Positions 50,854-63,800 of a stretch of DNA of 64,000 bases are shown here, piece after piece. The stretch comes from Stramonita haemastoma (taxonomy: Eukaryota; Mollusca; Gastropoda; Neogastropoda; Muricidae), in the NCBI GenBank assembly GCA_030674155.1, contig CM060318.1, positions 73,209,646 to 73,273,645 of the forward strand. The letters are read 5' to 3'. Made by a program: the position numbers and the translations under genes. Positions within the stretch are counted from its first letter, which is position 1. Each line of letters starts with the position of its first letter. Under the pieces are notes generated by a model. It was not told where the DNA came from and ran no database searches. It saw only the letters and a program-made list of their open reading frames with translations.

Positions 50854-51309
50854 TACACACACATCCGTCAGTCTCGGAAGACTATGGAGTTGCGCTCTAG
50901 GCGTCGCCGGAATGGTCCATTGGACAGGCGGTCCCCGATTCGCATGGTTTCAGTGCCATCGCAGGAGCCGCCAGAATATTGCCATATACAGCCCGAACCA
51001 CCCTGGGGATTCCAACTCCCCGATTTTTCCTCAGGGATGGTGTCTAAACAGGACACCTGTGTGCATGCTGGGTTTTTTTTTTTTTTAATTTTGTTGTCAT
51101 CCCTTCTACGGCACACAATGGCCTACTCTTCCCAAAGGTGGAACAGGTTTTTAACGTGTGCGCAAGATGTTCTGCGTGCGTTTGCACACGGGGCTTCGGT
51201 TAACAGTCTCATCCGAATATGTATAAAGGTTAATCACATCATGCCGATGTACCTAAAGCAGGATTGGATTGGATTGGATTGGATTGGATTGGATTGGATA
51301 GTGTACCAC

Positions 51310-51690
51310 TATAGTCACGGTAGATTTCTCTGCGTGAAATTCGGGCTGATCTCCCAATGGGAAAGCGCATCGCCACCCATTGTTGTCCTTTTTCTTATCT
51401 GCAACTGTATTAATTGTTGTCTCCCTATCAAGAGTGGCTTTTTTTTTTTTACAGAATTTTTCCAGGAACAACTCTTTTGTTGCCGTTGGTTCTTTTACGT
51501 GCGCTAACATAATCATGTGTAACACACAGGACCTCGGTTTACCCTCTCAGCCAAAAGACTACCACCCAGACCACCACTCATGGTCTAATGGATGGGGGGG
51601 GGGGGGGGAGAAAATCGAGCCTCGAACCACCATACACCTTCCAACCCGGACTTTTCGCTTTCCAGGCAGGTGCATTACCTGTAGACCCCC
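51310..51690 (-). mobile_element. SINE-beta in S3
   Basis: Single head segment, lacking the 60-bp duplication of the 43935 copy. Confidence 0.7.
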
Positions 51691-51694
51691 GATC

Positions 51695-52121
51695 CACAGG
51701 ATGGGCTCCAAGCAGGGTCTCCTTGCCCAGTCGGCCTGATGACACACTGCTTCAGCGGTATGCCTCAACTCCTCAAAGAGTTTAGGAAAGCCAACGCCAA
51801 GTCAAACCATCCGTGTGGGGAAAGGGTAAAGGTAAAGGTGTCCCATAACCTGTGTGGTCGTAGGGGAGCGAGGCGTCAAAGACCTCAGCTTCTCTAGGGG
51901 CCAGCACGTTGAGGGCGACGCCATCTCCTCTCCCTCGCTGCTTTATTTTTCCCTGACCCTAAATAGGGCAGGTACCCATTTACAGCTGGGTGAACTGGGG
52001 GAACTGTACTGTAGCCAAGGTGTGCAAAGGGTCACCCATCCAATTGGCAACCATGCTGGAGGCTGCTTAACCTGGCTGGGGGAAAGGGAGTGCTCTGACC
52101 ACTGAGCTATCCCGTCCCCAC
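51695..52121 (-). mobile_element. SINE-gamma in S3
   Basis: Same limits as its sisters at 32565 and 44392; ends ACTGAGCTATCCCGTCCC. Confidence 0.6.
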
Positions 52122-52271
52122 GGGGAAAGGGTAGAGAGGGTAATAAAACTGTGAAATTAAAAAAGAGAGAGAAAGAGAGGCAGAGAAATCATGGTTGTAT
52201 AGGGGGGGGGGGGGGGGGGGGGAAATGAATGTCAAGCTAATTTTTAGAATATAACGTACAAAGAAAAAAAA

Positions 52272-52343
52272 TTCCCAAGCGGGGAATCGAACCCCGGCCG
52301 TCGCGGTGAGAGCGCGAAATCCTAACCACTAGACCACTTGGGA
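52272..52343 (-). tRNA. tRNA-Glu(CTC), intact; junction S3|S4
   Basis: Reference sequence; eight-T run downstream. Confidence 0.9.
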
Positions 52344-52575
52344 CTTGCTACTTGTGTGAGTAATTCTTTAGCCTATCAATTCTGGCATGCCAACAGCTTG
52401 TCGACACAGTACAGCCATGTCTTAACCCTACACTGGCCAGTAATAACTCTCTTGGTGTCTTTCTGACCCAGATGATTAGAAATTAGAAATAATTGAAAAG
52501 GGCGCCCGTGCATCGTACAGAGTATTGGGATAAAAATCATGAAATTGATATTGGAAAAAAGAAAAAAAAAAACCC
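52344..52575. repeat. spacer S4, uninterrupted
   Basis: Best S4 copy: TACTTGTGTGAGTAATTC, GCCTATCAATTCTGGC, CACTGGCCAGTAATAAC, GGGCGCCCGTGCATCG. Serves as empty-site reference for the split copy at 45043. Confidence 0.88.
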
Positions 52576-52647
52576 TTCCCAAGCGGGGAATCGAACCCCG
52601 GCCGTCGCGGTGAGAGCGCGAAATCCTAACCACTAGACCACTTGGGA
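52576..52647 (-). tRNA. tRNA-Glu(CTC), intact; junction S4|S5
   Basis: Reference sequence; T-run after GGG. Confidence 0.9.
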
Positions 52648-52843
52648 TCTGCTTTTGAGTACACATAAATCTGTTTCATTGTGAGACTCAGGATTGAGTC
52701 TCAGTGAGTCAGAGAGAGAAAGTTGTTGTGTTGCTTTATTTTTTCCGGGTGGTTTTTTTTTTTGGTGGGGGGGGGGGGGCGGGGAGGGGGGGCGGGTTGT
52801 TGTTGTTGTTGTTGTTGTTTTGGGGGTTGTTCTATTATTTTTC

Positions 52844-52876
<33 letters not shown>

Positions 52877-52928
52877 TCTTCTCTCTCTTCTCTCTCTCTC
52901 TCTACTCTCTCTCTCTCTCTCATCCTCT

Positions 52929-52986
<58 letters not shown>

Positions 52987-53195
52987 CACACACACACACA
53001 CTTCTGCAGAAGTCTGAAGGCCTGTAGAGGGAAGTTTCAGGGGGGGAAACTGCATCCATAATTATCTCCTCAATCTGATAACTTGTAGCTTAGTTTTTCT
53101 TTTCTTTCTTTTTCATACTTTTTATCAATTTTTTTCAATCTGTTGTTACATCTCCACATAAAATGTCAGAGATTCCTACTATAAAACAAAGAAAC

Positions 53196-53266
53196 CCCAG
53201 ATGGTCTGGTGGTTCCGATTTTGTGCTCTTACTGTGACGGCCCAGGTTCGATTTTCTGAGTGGGAA
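53196..53266 (+). pseudogene. degenerate tRNA-Glu-like sequence in S5
   Basis: Third copy of the relic: ATGGTCTGGTGGTTCCG, B-box-like GGTTCGATTTT, end TGGGAA. Confidence 0.6.
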
Positions 53267-53483
53267 CATTAATCTTTTATTTATTTATTTTTTTTTTTTT
53301 TTTTTGGGGGGGGGGTTCTCATCGACAATTATTGCATTTCCATTTCTCTTCCAATAGTTTTCTACAGGCCTGTTCTGAGCTGTGACTAGTATTTCAACTT
53401 TGAAATTAACCTGTCTTTATCGTTTGTAGTAGAAGTAGTAGTAGGCGTATTGGAAGAAGTTTTGTACATTGGTTTTTTTGGTG

Positions 53484-53538
<55 letters not shown>

Positions 53539-53588
53539 CATTATTATCATTATTATTATTATCATTACTATTATCATCATCATCATCT

Positions 53589-53678
<90 letters not shown>

Positions 53679-54059
53679 CCATCACTATTGTCATTTTCAT
53701 CATCGCTATTATCATCAAAACTCTTTCTGCTTTATTCATTTTGAGTCACTCTTCTTCACACTGAAGCAAAAATCGTAGGGGTCTACTTTTCATACAGATT
53801 GTTTCTCCCTTTTCAAGAAAGTCCAGAAGATTATGTGCTTGTTTGTTCGTTCGTTTTTTGTTTGCTGGGTGGGTGGGTGGGTCACTCTCATTGTTTCTAT
53901 TCATTTATTTCTGACTCAATTATCAACACTATCTGGTTTGATGTAAACTGGAAAGGATATATCGATGTTTTACTAATAAGAAACACCAACGATATAAAAA
54001 AAAATAACAAAATAAAAGAAAACTACATTTTAAGCAGTTAAGAAATGTAATGGTAGAAT

Positions 54060-56956
54060 CTCTCTGCTGCCCTAACTCACCACTTTCTTCATCCTCTCTG
54101 CCTCCCTCAAACCTCCTACATATTTGTCTACACAATGTACAGTCTATCTGCCCAGATGGAAAGGCCGATTTTCTTTCTGATTTTATTTCTGAACAAAACA
54201 TAGATCTAATTTTTCTCACAGAAACCTGGTTAAAACCGCAAGGCCACGAGCCTAAAATACAACAACTGACGCCGCCTGGCTATAAGACTCTTTCCTTCCC
54301 CCGACTCTCCCGTGGAGGTGGCATCGCTGTCATCTATAAAGACACTCTGCATCCAGCGCTTTCTTTCTGCCACTCTCTTCCTTTCTCACCTGAATCTTTC
54401 GAAGTCTGTGAACTCAACCTTAGCTTACCCGGCCATTCTATTACTTTCTGCTGTCTGTACCGTCCACCTCCTAGTCGTAAGAACAATCTAACACCTTCAG
54501 TTTTCCATAAAGAGTTTCAGTCCCTCCTTGATCATTACAGCCTCTCTCCAAGAAACTCATCATTCTCGGTGACTTTAACTTCCATTTCGACAACCAGTCT
54601 TCTCCTGATGTCAAGCGTCTTTCTCTTTCCCTGTCTAACCACTCTCTTTCACAGCTTGTAAACGAACCAACACACAGATCAGGCCACATCTTAGACTGGC
54701 TCATTACCGATGCCTCACTAGACCTCATCACATCTATATCCGTCACTAACGCACTTCTTTCTGACCATTCTGCCATTCTCTTCTCTCTAAACATCGCTAA
54801 GCCTATCAAAAAGAAAAAGTGCGTTACCCGTCGCAATCTCAAGGCCATTGATATTCCAACTTTCTCTTCTCAAGCTGCCGAACGCCTATCAGAAACCCCT
54901 GAACATACTGACCCTTCTAAACACTACAATACGGTTCTTAGCCAACTGCTTGACGAGCATGCACCCCCTACTGACCATTTTCTGCCTGATCGGCCCTGTG
55001 CTCCATGGTACACTCACGATATCCTGGTCGCAAAACGCAAACGCCGACAACTAGAGCGGCAGTGGCGAAAGACAAAAACTGAAATAAACAAACAGCTCTT
55101 TCGAAAACAAATTAACAAAGTTAAAACCTTAATCCATTCAGCAAAGACAAAATACTATTCCGCTCAAGTTCTTGATGCCACGTCTATGAAATCCCTTTTT
55201 TCCCTCACCTCAACTCTTCTTGGATCTACAAAGGCAAGCCCTCTGCCTACTGTCCATAGCCACTCTGAACTTCCCGCTATAATTTCTTCTTTCTTCTCTG
55301 ACAAAGTCCGCAACATTCGTTCCAAACTGGATCAAACTTCTTTCCAACCTGTGCCTCCTGATCCCCAATTTACAGGCACTCCTCTCCTTTTCTTCCGTCC
55401 AACAACCGAGAAAGAAATTCAGACAATTCTCAGAGAAATGACCATAAAATCATGCGATCTCGATCCTGTACCTGCTTCCCTTTTCACTCAGTGCATTCCA
55501 CAGCTAACACCTACGATCACGAAAATAGTAAATTCATCACTTCTCTCAGGAAATTTTCCACCAGCTCTCAAAACCGCTATAGTCACACCTCTACTAAAAA
55601 AGCACGATCTCGACCCTAACATTCTGAAGAACTATAGACCTGTTTCTAACCTACCTTTTATCTCAAAAGTCCTTGAAAAAGTCGTTCTCAGACAACTCAA
55701 CAGCCATCTTCATTCCAATAGCCTCCTTCCGCCTTTCCAGTCTGCCTATCGCGCCAACCACAGCACTGAAACCACCCTAGTGCACACCTTAAATACGCTT
55801 CTACACGCTTCTGATACAGGAAAAATATCCCTTCTCACTCTTCTCGATCTATCTGCAGCTTTTGACACTATAGACCATTCAATTCTTCTCTCTCGTCTTC
55901 AAAAAACGTTTGGCATCACAGGCACAGCTCTCACGTGGTTTAATTCATACCTTACCGATCGATTCCAAACAGTTGCAGTAAACAAGATTCAATCCAAACC
56001 TGTCAAACTGGAATGTGGAGTCCCCCAGGGATCAGTTCTGGGCCCTGTTCTTTTCACTCTATACACTGCTCCACTGTCACATATAATAAACCGTCATCAA
56101 ATCAACTATCATTTCTATGCTGATGACTCTCAGATTCTAAGCTGTGATACTCCTGAAAATCTACCTTCTCTCTTAATAAATATGTCCTACTGCCTTGAAG
56201 ATATCCAAAACTGGATGATACAGAATAAATTACAGCTAAATGCAGATAAAACTGAAGCCATGCTGGTAGGCACCAAACACAAACTTTCTTCCATTACTAC
56301 AGCTTCAGTAGAATTCGGCAATACTTCAGTCACTCTTTCCACTGCTGTAAAGTATCTAGGGGTTGTAATCGACAACACACTATCCATGCAAAAATTCATC
56401 ACCCAGACCTGCCAGTCATGCTATTATCAATTAAGACGTATTAGTGCAATTCGAAAGTACCTGTCCACTGATGCAACATCTAAACTCGTCACGTCTCTGA
56501 TTCTTTCACGTCTGGACTATTGCAATTCTCTTTTGGCTGGTCTGCCAGCATCATCTATCCACTCCCTTCAACGTATACAAAACTCTGCAGCTCGACTGGT
56601 CCTCAGAAAAAAAAAAATCTGAGCACATTACTCCTCTCTTGCAATCTCTCCACTGGCTGCCTGTGCCACAGAGAGTAAACTATAAGATCAGTACTCTCTG
56701 TTATAAATGTCTTTACAAAACAGCACCCTCCTACCTCTGTGAATGTCTTTACCCGTACACTCCTTCTCGTTCCCTCCGCTCTGCTGCAGATACCCTGCGC
56801 TTACAAATACCTAGATTCAATCAGTCCACTGTTGGCCGTCGCTCTTTCTCTGTTTCTGGTCCAGTGATCTGGAACAACCTGCCTCTCTCCCTTCGTAAAA
56901 AGCCTACCTATGACACATTTAAATCCAGCCTCAAGACACACTTGTTTCAAAGCTAA
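54060..56956 (+). pseudogene. LINE endonuclease-reverse transcriptase, two frameshifts
   Basis: N-terminal AP-endonuclease: HNVQSI near the start, FLTETWL, later LGDFNFH and SDHSAILFS. The frame shifts by one at about 54545-54560, between the FLTETWL half and the GDFNFH part. It then stays open to 56620. Reverse transcriptase motifs, numbered from the Met at 55186: KNYRPVSNL about 147-155, LLDLSAAFDTID about 217-228, GVPQGSVLGP about 278, YADD 311-314 with both catalytic Asp present, KYLGVVIDN further on. A second shift lies in the A-run at 56608-56618 (RLVLRKKK). Beyond it the C-terminal module LHWLPVPQRVNYK..VIWNNLPLSLR runs to the stop at 56954. Recent but probably inactive copy, since two frameshifts separate its domains. 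Confidence 0.88.
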
Positions 56957-57047
56957 GACTTTCCTATCCTGTTTCATCATCTGCCCCTGCTCTCAACAGC
57001 CGAAATATCCACCGCCCTGCCAAAGTGTTTATACTCTATGTGTGTTT

Positions 57048-57082
<35 letters not shown>

Positions 57083-57280
57083 TGTGTGTGTGTGTGTGGT
57101 GTGTGTGTGTGTGTGTGTGTGTGCGTGTGTGTGTGTGTGCGCGCGTGTGCATTGACTTCGTAAAAAAAAAAAATTGTTGTTGGCTGCATGCGCAAGAATT
57201 GGTTGAATGCAAGCGCTTTGATTTGTTTTTGCAAGATATAGCGCTATATAAGTTCCATTTATTATTATTATTATTATTAT
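54060..57280 (+). mobile_element. CR1/L2-type LINE, 5' truncated at the endonuclease
   Basis: 3221 bp inserted exactly between GGTAGAAT and GATAACTATATCAG; the undisturbed junction is present at about 35720 and, with small changes, at 28463. No target-site duplication is evident. Starts with the endonuclease coding region (no ORF1 or 5' UTR), then reverse transcriptase, a short 3' UTR with a (GT)n tract 57055-57130, the box GCAAGATATAGCGCTATA and an (ATT)n tail. A tail of short tandem repeats is usual for CR1/L2-like elements. Clade placement is by motif reading only. Confidence 0.88.
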
Positions 57281-57788
57281 GATAACTATATCAGACACAG
57301 CTTTACTCAGAGTTTCGAAAGAAAACCAATTGCTACAAACCAAACTGAATACACATAATTTTTATTACTCTTCTAGGTAAAAGTTTCCATGTGGTCTTTT
57401 TTTTTTTAAACTAGCTAATAATTCTAGCCCACATTTAATGACTATAGTTTGAGTTGATAGGTGGTAGAAATGGTCACAAGGGAGCTGGATTTGTTGTTGT
57501 TGTTGTTGTTTTGGGGGGGGTCCTAGTAATTCATGGTCAGGAAACCTTTTACTTGATTTTTGTTGTTGTTTTATTATTATTAGAATGAGCATGAACAATT
57601 TTAGAAAATGCAACAAAACAAACAAACCAAACAAAATGAAGAAAATAAAGCAGAAGAACAAAAGGAAGACGACGAAGAAGAAGTAAACAACGAAAAGAGA
57701 GGATCAATTTTTAACAAAAGAATCAATATTATTTCACAGGAGAAAAAAAAACGCCCCCCAACCCCCCAAAAAATGGAAACAAAAAAAC

Positions 57789-57851
57789 TTCCCAAGCGGG
57801 GAATCGAACCCCGGTGAGAGCGCGAAATCCTAACCACTAGACCACTTGGGA
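57789..57851 (-). pseudogene. tRNA-Glu(CTC) with 9-bp deletion; junction S5|S6
   Basis: CCGTCGCGG is lost between two CGG triplets, removing the 3' side of the anticodon stem and the variable region. Both other halves are intact, but the cloverleaf cannot form. Confidence 0.92.
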
Positions 57852-58766
<915 letters not shown>

Positions 58767-58838
58767 TTCCCAAGCGGGGAATCGAACCCCGGCCGTCGCG
58801 GTGAGAGCGCGAAATCCTAACCACTAGACCACTTGGGA
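58767..58838 (-). tRNA. tRNA-Glu(CTC), intact; junction S6|S7
   Basis: Reference sequence with T-run after GG. Confidence 0.9.
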
Positions 58839-58974
58839 CTTGTTACACAGCTGATAAAGTTTGTTGAAGAAAGAGCTGTAGCTTCTATGTGTCGTGGGGG
58901 AAAGTGCTATCGTTTTTCACTACCAATAGGCTAATAAAGCTTACGTTTCTCCTCAACCGTCTTCCCCTTCTGTT

Positions 58975-59009
<35 letters not shown>

Positions 59010-59294
59010 ACCACCACCAAGCCGATTAGCGTGTACCCCAAGGGCAGTCTGTACCGCGTGTACACAGGGGTATTTCCACACGGACTGAGTTTTTCTTAAA
59101 TAATTTCAATTTTCTCCATTCGAACTCCACAGTAAATTTCTCTTATTTTGTTCCTGTCGCTTGTTACATTCCTGATTTTTTTCAGAATACTTTTTTGCCC
59201 TTCTTATCTAAAAAAAAAAAAAAAAATTTTAGATTATGCCTGCAACAGAAAAAAAACAAAAAACAAAACAGACTCTTAGTAGTATAGGAACAGA
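58839..59294. repeat. start of S7, C-run, S6-like piece
   Basis: S7 start up to CTCAACCGTCTTCCC, a 34-nt C-run 58976-59009, then AGCCGATTAGCGTGTACCCC, resembling S6 (compare AGCTGATCAGCATGTACCCC at 36495). Here the regular order breaks down. Confidence 0.7.
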
Positions 59295-59366
59295 TCCCAA
59301 GTGGTCTAGTGGTTAGGATTTCGCGCTCTCACCGCGACGGCCGGGGTTCGATTCCCCGCTTGGGAA
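59295..59366 (+). tRNA. tRNA-Glu(CTC), intact, inverted relative to the array
   Basis: Identical in all 72 nt to the minus-strand copies. A TTTTT terminator lies 6 nt downstream. The only complete copy on the plus strand. Confidence 0.92.
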
Positions 59367-59567
59367 AGGTCTTTTTGATGTCTTTATTTTTCCTCCTTGT
59401 AAAGGTTATCCATTATTCTTCCCTGCATTTACTGTGTCCTGTCCTCTCAACGACTGTGCTCTCAACGACTGTGCTCTGAACTGTGACCAGTAGCCTATTT
59501 CAGATTCTACTGCTACTAGCCTATTTTTGTTATTAAAAGAATTTTTATTCCTATTATCACCATCATA

Positions 59568-59605
<38 letters not shown>

Positions 59606-59740
59606 GTTGTTGTTGTTGTTGTTGTTGTTTGTTATTATTTGATTATCATTAGATTTGATTATCATTTGATTATCATTAGTATTATGATCATTAATATTAT
59701 TGATTATTGATTTATATTGATTATCATTAGTATTATGATC
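59367..59740. other. no gene; (ATT)n and GATTATCATTA repeats
   Basis: (ATT)n 59568-59604, (GTT)n 59605-59628, then short repeats of TTGATTATCATTAG / ATTATGATCA. Confidence 0.6.
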
Positions 59741-61255
59741 ACTCAATAGCCATCTTCTTTCCAATAATCTCTTTCCCCCTTTTCAGTCTGCCTATCGCAT
59801 CAACCACAGCACTGAAACCACCCTGGTTCATACTCTAAACATGCTTCTGCATGCTTCTGACTCAGGGAAAATCTCCCTTCTTACTCTTCTCGACTTATCT
59901 GCTGCCTTTGACACTATTGACCATTCAATTCTTCTCTCCCGTCTCCAAAACATGTTTGGCATTAAAGACACAGCTCTCACTTGGTTCACTTCATACCTAG
60001 CAGACTGAGTCCATACAGTTGCAGTAAACAAGATTCAATCAGCACCTGCCATACTGGAATGTGGTGTTCCTCAGGGATCAGTTCTGGGCCCTCTTCTTTT
60101 TACCCTCTATACTGCTCCACTGTCACATATAATAGATCGTCATCATATCAATTATCACTTTTATGCCAACGACTGGCAGATTCAAAGCAGTGACACACCT
60201 GAAAATCTTCCTTCTCTCTTGACAAATATGACCAACTGCCTTCAAGATATCCAACACTGGATGATACAAAACAAATTACAACTAAATGCAGATAAAACCG
60301 AAGCCACGCTCGTAGGCACCAAACACAAACTCTCCTCCATTCCAACAACTTCAATAGAATTCGGCAATACGTCAGTTCCGCTATCCACTTCTGTGAAGTA
60401 TCTAGGAGTCCTTGTCGACAACACTCTCTCCATGCAAAAATTCATTACCCAAACCTGTCAGTTATGCTACTATCAACTACGGCGTATTAGCTCAATTCGA
60501 AAGTACCTGTCCACTGATGCAACATCCAAACTTGTCACTTCTCTTATTCTCCCACGTCTGGACTATTGCAATTCTCTTTTGGCTGGTCTGCCTGCATAAT
60601 CCATCCACTCCCTTCAACGTATACAAAACTCTGCAGCTCGTCTGGTCCTCAGAAAAAAAAATCTGAGCACATTACCCCTCTCTTGCAATATCTCCATTGG
60701 CTGCCCATACCACAGAGAGTAAACTACAAGATCAATACCCTCTGTTACAAATGTCTCCACAATACTGCACCCTCCTACCTCTGTGAATGTCTTCACTTGT
60801 ACACACCTTCTCGCTCCCTCCGCTCGTCGGCAGATACTTTGTCCTTAAGAATACCCAGATTCAACCTATCTACCGTCGGCCACCCTCTTTCTCTGTTTCT
60901 GGTCCATTAATCTGGAACAACCTTCCTCTCTCCCTCCGGCAAAAGCCTACTTATGACACTTTTAAATCCAACCTCAAGACACACTTATTTCAAACCTAAG
61001 TTTCTCTCCTTCCGCTTCAATCTCTTACCTGTCCCTACCTTCAACGTCCACCTGCCAAAGTGCTTAACGTTTGTAGGTGTGTGCGTGCGCGCGTGCTGCG
61101 TGTGTGCGTGCGTGCGTGTGTGTGTATATTTGAATTTGTTTAAAACTGTAAATAGTTGTTGATTGTGTGTTGTGTAGGTCGAATGCAAGCGCTTTGGTTT
61201 GTTTTTGCAAGATATAGCGCTATACAAATTCCATGTATTATTATTATTATTATCA
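59741..61255 (+). mobile_element. second copy of the 54060 LINE, 5' truncated and decayed
   Basis: Aligns with 55690-57280 from AACAGCCATCTTC-like sequence through RT, 3' UTR, the AAGATATAGCGCTATA box and (ATT)n. Starts inside the RT domain. An in-frame TGA (TAGCAGACTGAGTCC, about 60000-60010), a stop at 60597 and shifts at the A-run near 60650 break the frame. The YADD motif reads TATGCCAACGACTGG, i.e. Y-A-N-D, so the first catalytic Asp is lost. It also has a local duplication near 60850-60890. Confidence 0.88.
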
Positions 61256-62339
61256 TGATGTACATGTATTAGTATCGTCACTGTAAACAATATCATTTAT
61301 CATCATTATTATCATAATGATAATCATTATCATTATTATTGTTATTATCATTATTATCATCATCATTATTTCTCTCATCATTACAAGAATTATAAATGAA
61401 AAGGATTCTAATGCCAATCACTCTCCCTCACCCAGTCACTAAACTTTTTTTTTCCAAAAAATAATTGGCTCTCCTTTACAATGATTCCTTCGTCCGTCTT
61501 CTGGAAATTCCCGCTAAAAGCTTTTTGTCATTCGGGTTTTTCTGTCATTCTAGTTGTCTATTGTTTTTTTCATTTATCTATCTATGTGACGCATCGACCC
61601 CACTGGTTTACTGTAAACCAGACATCAGCTCAGGACCTTACACCAATGCTGAAGAAAGGGAAACAGGAAAACAAGAACAAAAAATAAACAACAGTACAAC
61701 CCTTTTTGATTATCTTTTTTTAAATTATCATTTTGAATAATAGATAGGGCAGTATCTTACCAGACAGAAATATATGTATTTCAAGTCTAGAAAAATATGT
61801 GTAACTCAATTACTTGTAACTTTGTTTGTTTGTACGTCAGTTACTTGTTGGGTTTTGGTTGTTTCGTTATTGTTTTTGTTGCTGTTTTCTTGTTGGTGGT
61901 TTTGTTTGTTGTTTGTTTGGTTGGTTGGTTGTTGTTGTTGTTGCTTTTTTTCTTCTTTTTTTTTTTTTTTTTTTTGGGGGGGGGTTGTTTTGTTTTGTCT
62001 TTTACAGTAATGCCTTCACATTTAGATTGGACACTATTTGTTACCATCCACAGCTGATACAAAACATGCATCTTTTTTTTTTTTTTTTTTTTTAAATATG
62101 CATCTTAACTTAAGGGCAACTCTACCAAGAGGACGGAAAGAAATCCAGTTGATAAAAAACAAAATGAATACACAGAAAGTTCCCAGAAGAAGAAAACTCT
62201 CATGTGATCATTTTTACCTGCTGATAATTCTAGCAGGATTTAAAGACTGTGACTGAGTTTATATAGACCTATAGATGGGGAAAATGATCACAAGAGTGAC
62301 GGATTTTTTTCCCCTGATAGGCTTAATTCACAGTCAGGA
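61256..62339. other. no gene recognised
   Basis: (ATC/ATT)-rich stretch to 61375; then A/T-rich sequence with T-runs at 61950-61975 and 62071-62093. Short open frames follow the T/G-rich tracts. Confidence 0.5.
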
Positions 62340-62760
62340 AACCTGTTTTATTTTATCTGTTTTATTCTTTTATTTCGAGGATATGGAATCAGCACTCATG
62401 TGCTTTTTTACATCCAGTCCCCGTGTGTGTACAGTTTTGTAAATTTTGTTATGTGTTCCCACCGGCACACAATGGCCTGCTCTTTCGCAAAACAACGGAA
62501 TAGGTTTTAAAACGTGGTTGGGTCAAAACAAAGTTCGGGGCCTGCGTTGTGCCACTGTGGAGTCCGATCCCTGTGTTATTATTTAAAAAGATTGTCATTC
62601 AGTCTCGATGAGGAATTTATTGAGGGAAGGATGGAGTCGGCAATGTATTAATGTTAACTCCAGAGGAAAAACCCTCTCAAACAAGATTTGAACTCCGGGT
62701 CAGCAGATCAAGAGCTCAACTTTCAATTGATGAGCTTCTTTCTCACTGTGTATGACAATT
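62340..62760 (-). mobile_element. SINE-alpha, diverged
   Basis: TTTATTTCGAGGATATGG, CATCCAGTCCCCGTG, CACACAATGGCCTGC, then an unusual 100-bp middle and head region with AACTCCGGGTCAGCAG and AGAGCTCAACTTTC. The head differs from other copies. Confidence 0.65.
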
Positions 62761-62885
62761 ACCACATCCTTAAAAATAAATAAATGAATAAATAAATAAA
62801 TAAATAGATAAAGGAGCAACTTTTTAGATGATTGAATAAAACTTTTGTTTAAAAAAGTTAAATGCATACTAAAAAAATAAAAAAA

Positions 62886-62957
62886 TTCCCAAGCGGGGAA
62901 TCGAACCCCGGCCGTCGCGGTGAGAGCGCGAAATCCTAACCACTAGACCACTTGGGA
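62886..62957 (-). tRNA. tRNA-Glu(CTC), intact, outlying
   Basis: Reference sequence 3.5 kb beyond the inverted copy; T-run downstream. Its right flank is only weakly S6-like. Confidence 0.9.
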
Positions 62958-63285
62958 TCTGAGAGTTAGTCGCAAGAGTCATTTGTATTCAAATAGGGTT
63001 TAGTTAGTTTCTTTGCCTGTGTGAAGCAAAATCTCGGTTTCTTTTCTTTTTTCTTCTTTTTCTTTTTTCCTTTCTCGGGTAAGCTGACCAGCCATGTACC
63101 CAAAGGGGAGGTGGGTTTTTGTTTGTTTGGTTTGTTGGTTGTTGCTGCTGTTTATTTTTAATAATTCATGTACTTCGACACCGTTGTGTTTATGTAAAGT
63201 GGACGTGATATCGGGATATTACAAAATAATGATGAACAAAAACTGTAATGGCACTACCTTATAAAAGCAACAAAAATACCGTTTT
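62958..63285. repeat. diverged S6-like spacer
   Basis: TAAGCTGACCAGCCATGTACCC and ATGTAAAGTGGACGTGATATCG recall S6 near 36490-36760. No gene seen. Confidence 0.5.
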
Positions 63286-63618
63286 ATCTTAGGAAAAAAC
63301 AACAAAAATAGCGCTTTCATCTTGGAAAAGAAAATACGTTTTTCATCGGGAAAAAACAAAATACCGTTTTTCTTGGAGAAAAAATTAAAAAACTAAGAAA
63401 AATAACAAAAATACCGTTTACTCTTAGGAAAAAAAAAAAATACCGTTTTATCTAGAAAAAAATACCAAAAATGCCGTTTTATCTTACAAAAAACAGCAAA
63501 ATCTCCGTTTTAACTCAGGAAAAAAACAACACAAAAAATTGTTTTATCTTAGGAAAAACAACAAAAATACCGTTTTAAATAGTAATAAATAAAAAAAAAA
63601 TATATAAATATATATATA

Positions 63619-63686
<68 letters not shown>

Positions 63687-63800
63687 TTTTATCTTAGGAA
63701 AACAACCGAAAAAAAAGTCTTTCTGGGAAAAACAACAAAAGTGCCGTTTTATCTTAGGAAAATCAACAAAAATACTGGTTTTATCCTGGGAAAAAAACAA
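63286..63800. repeat. about 33-bp minisatellite interrupted by (TA)n
   Basis: About 14 degenerate units of ACCGTTTTATCTTAGGAAAAA plus CAACAAAAAT. A (TA)n tract at 63600-63684 lies inside a unit. Confidence 0.9.

Larger units (their letters stand above)
52648..57788. repeat. spacer S5 carrying a LINE
   Basis: S5 left part 52648-54059: (CT)n/(CA)n 52841-52998, tRNA-like relic at 53196, (ATT)n/(AGT)n 53487-53676. The LINE fills 54060-57280. S5 resumes at GATAACTATATCAGACAC and runs to the tRNA remnant at 57789. Confidence 0.88.
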
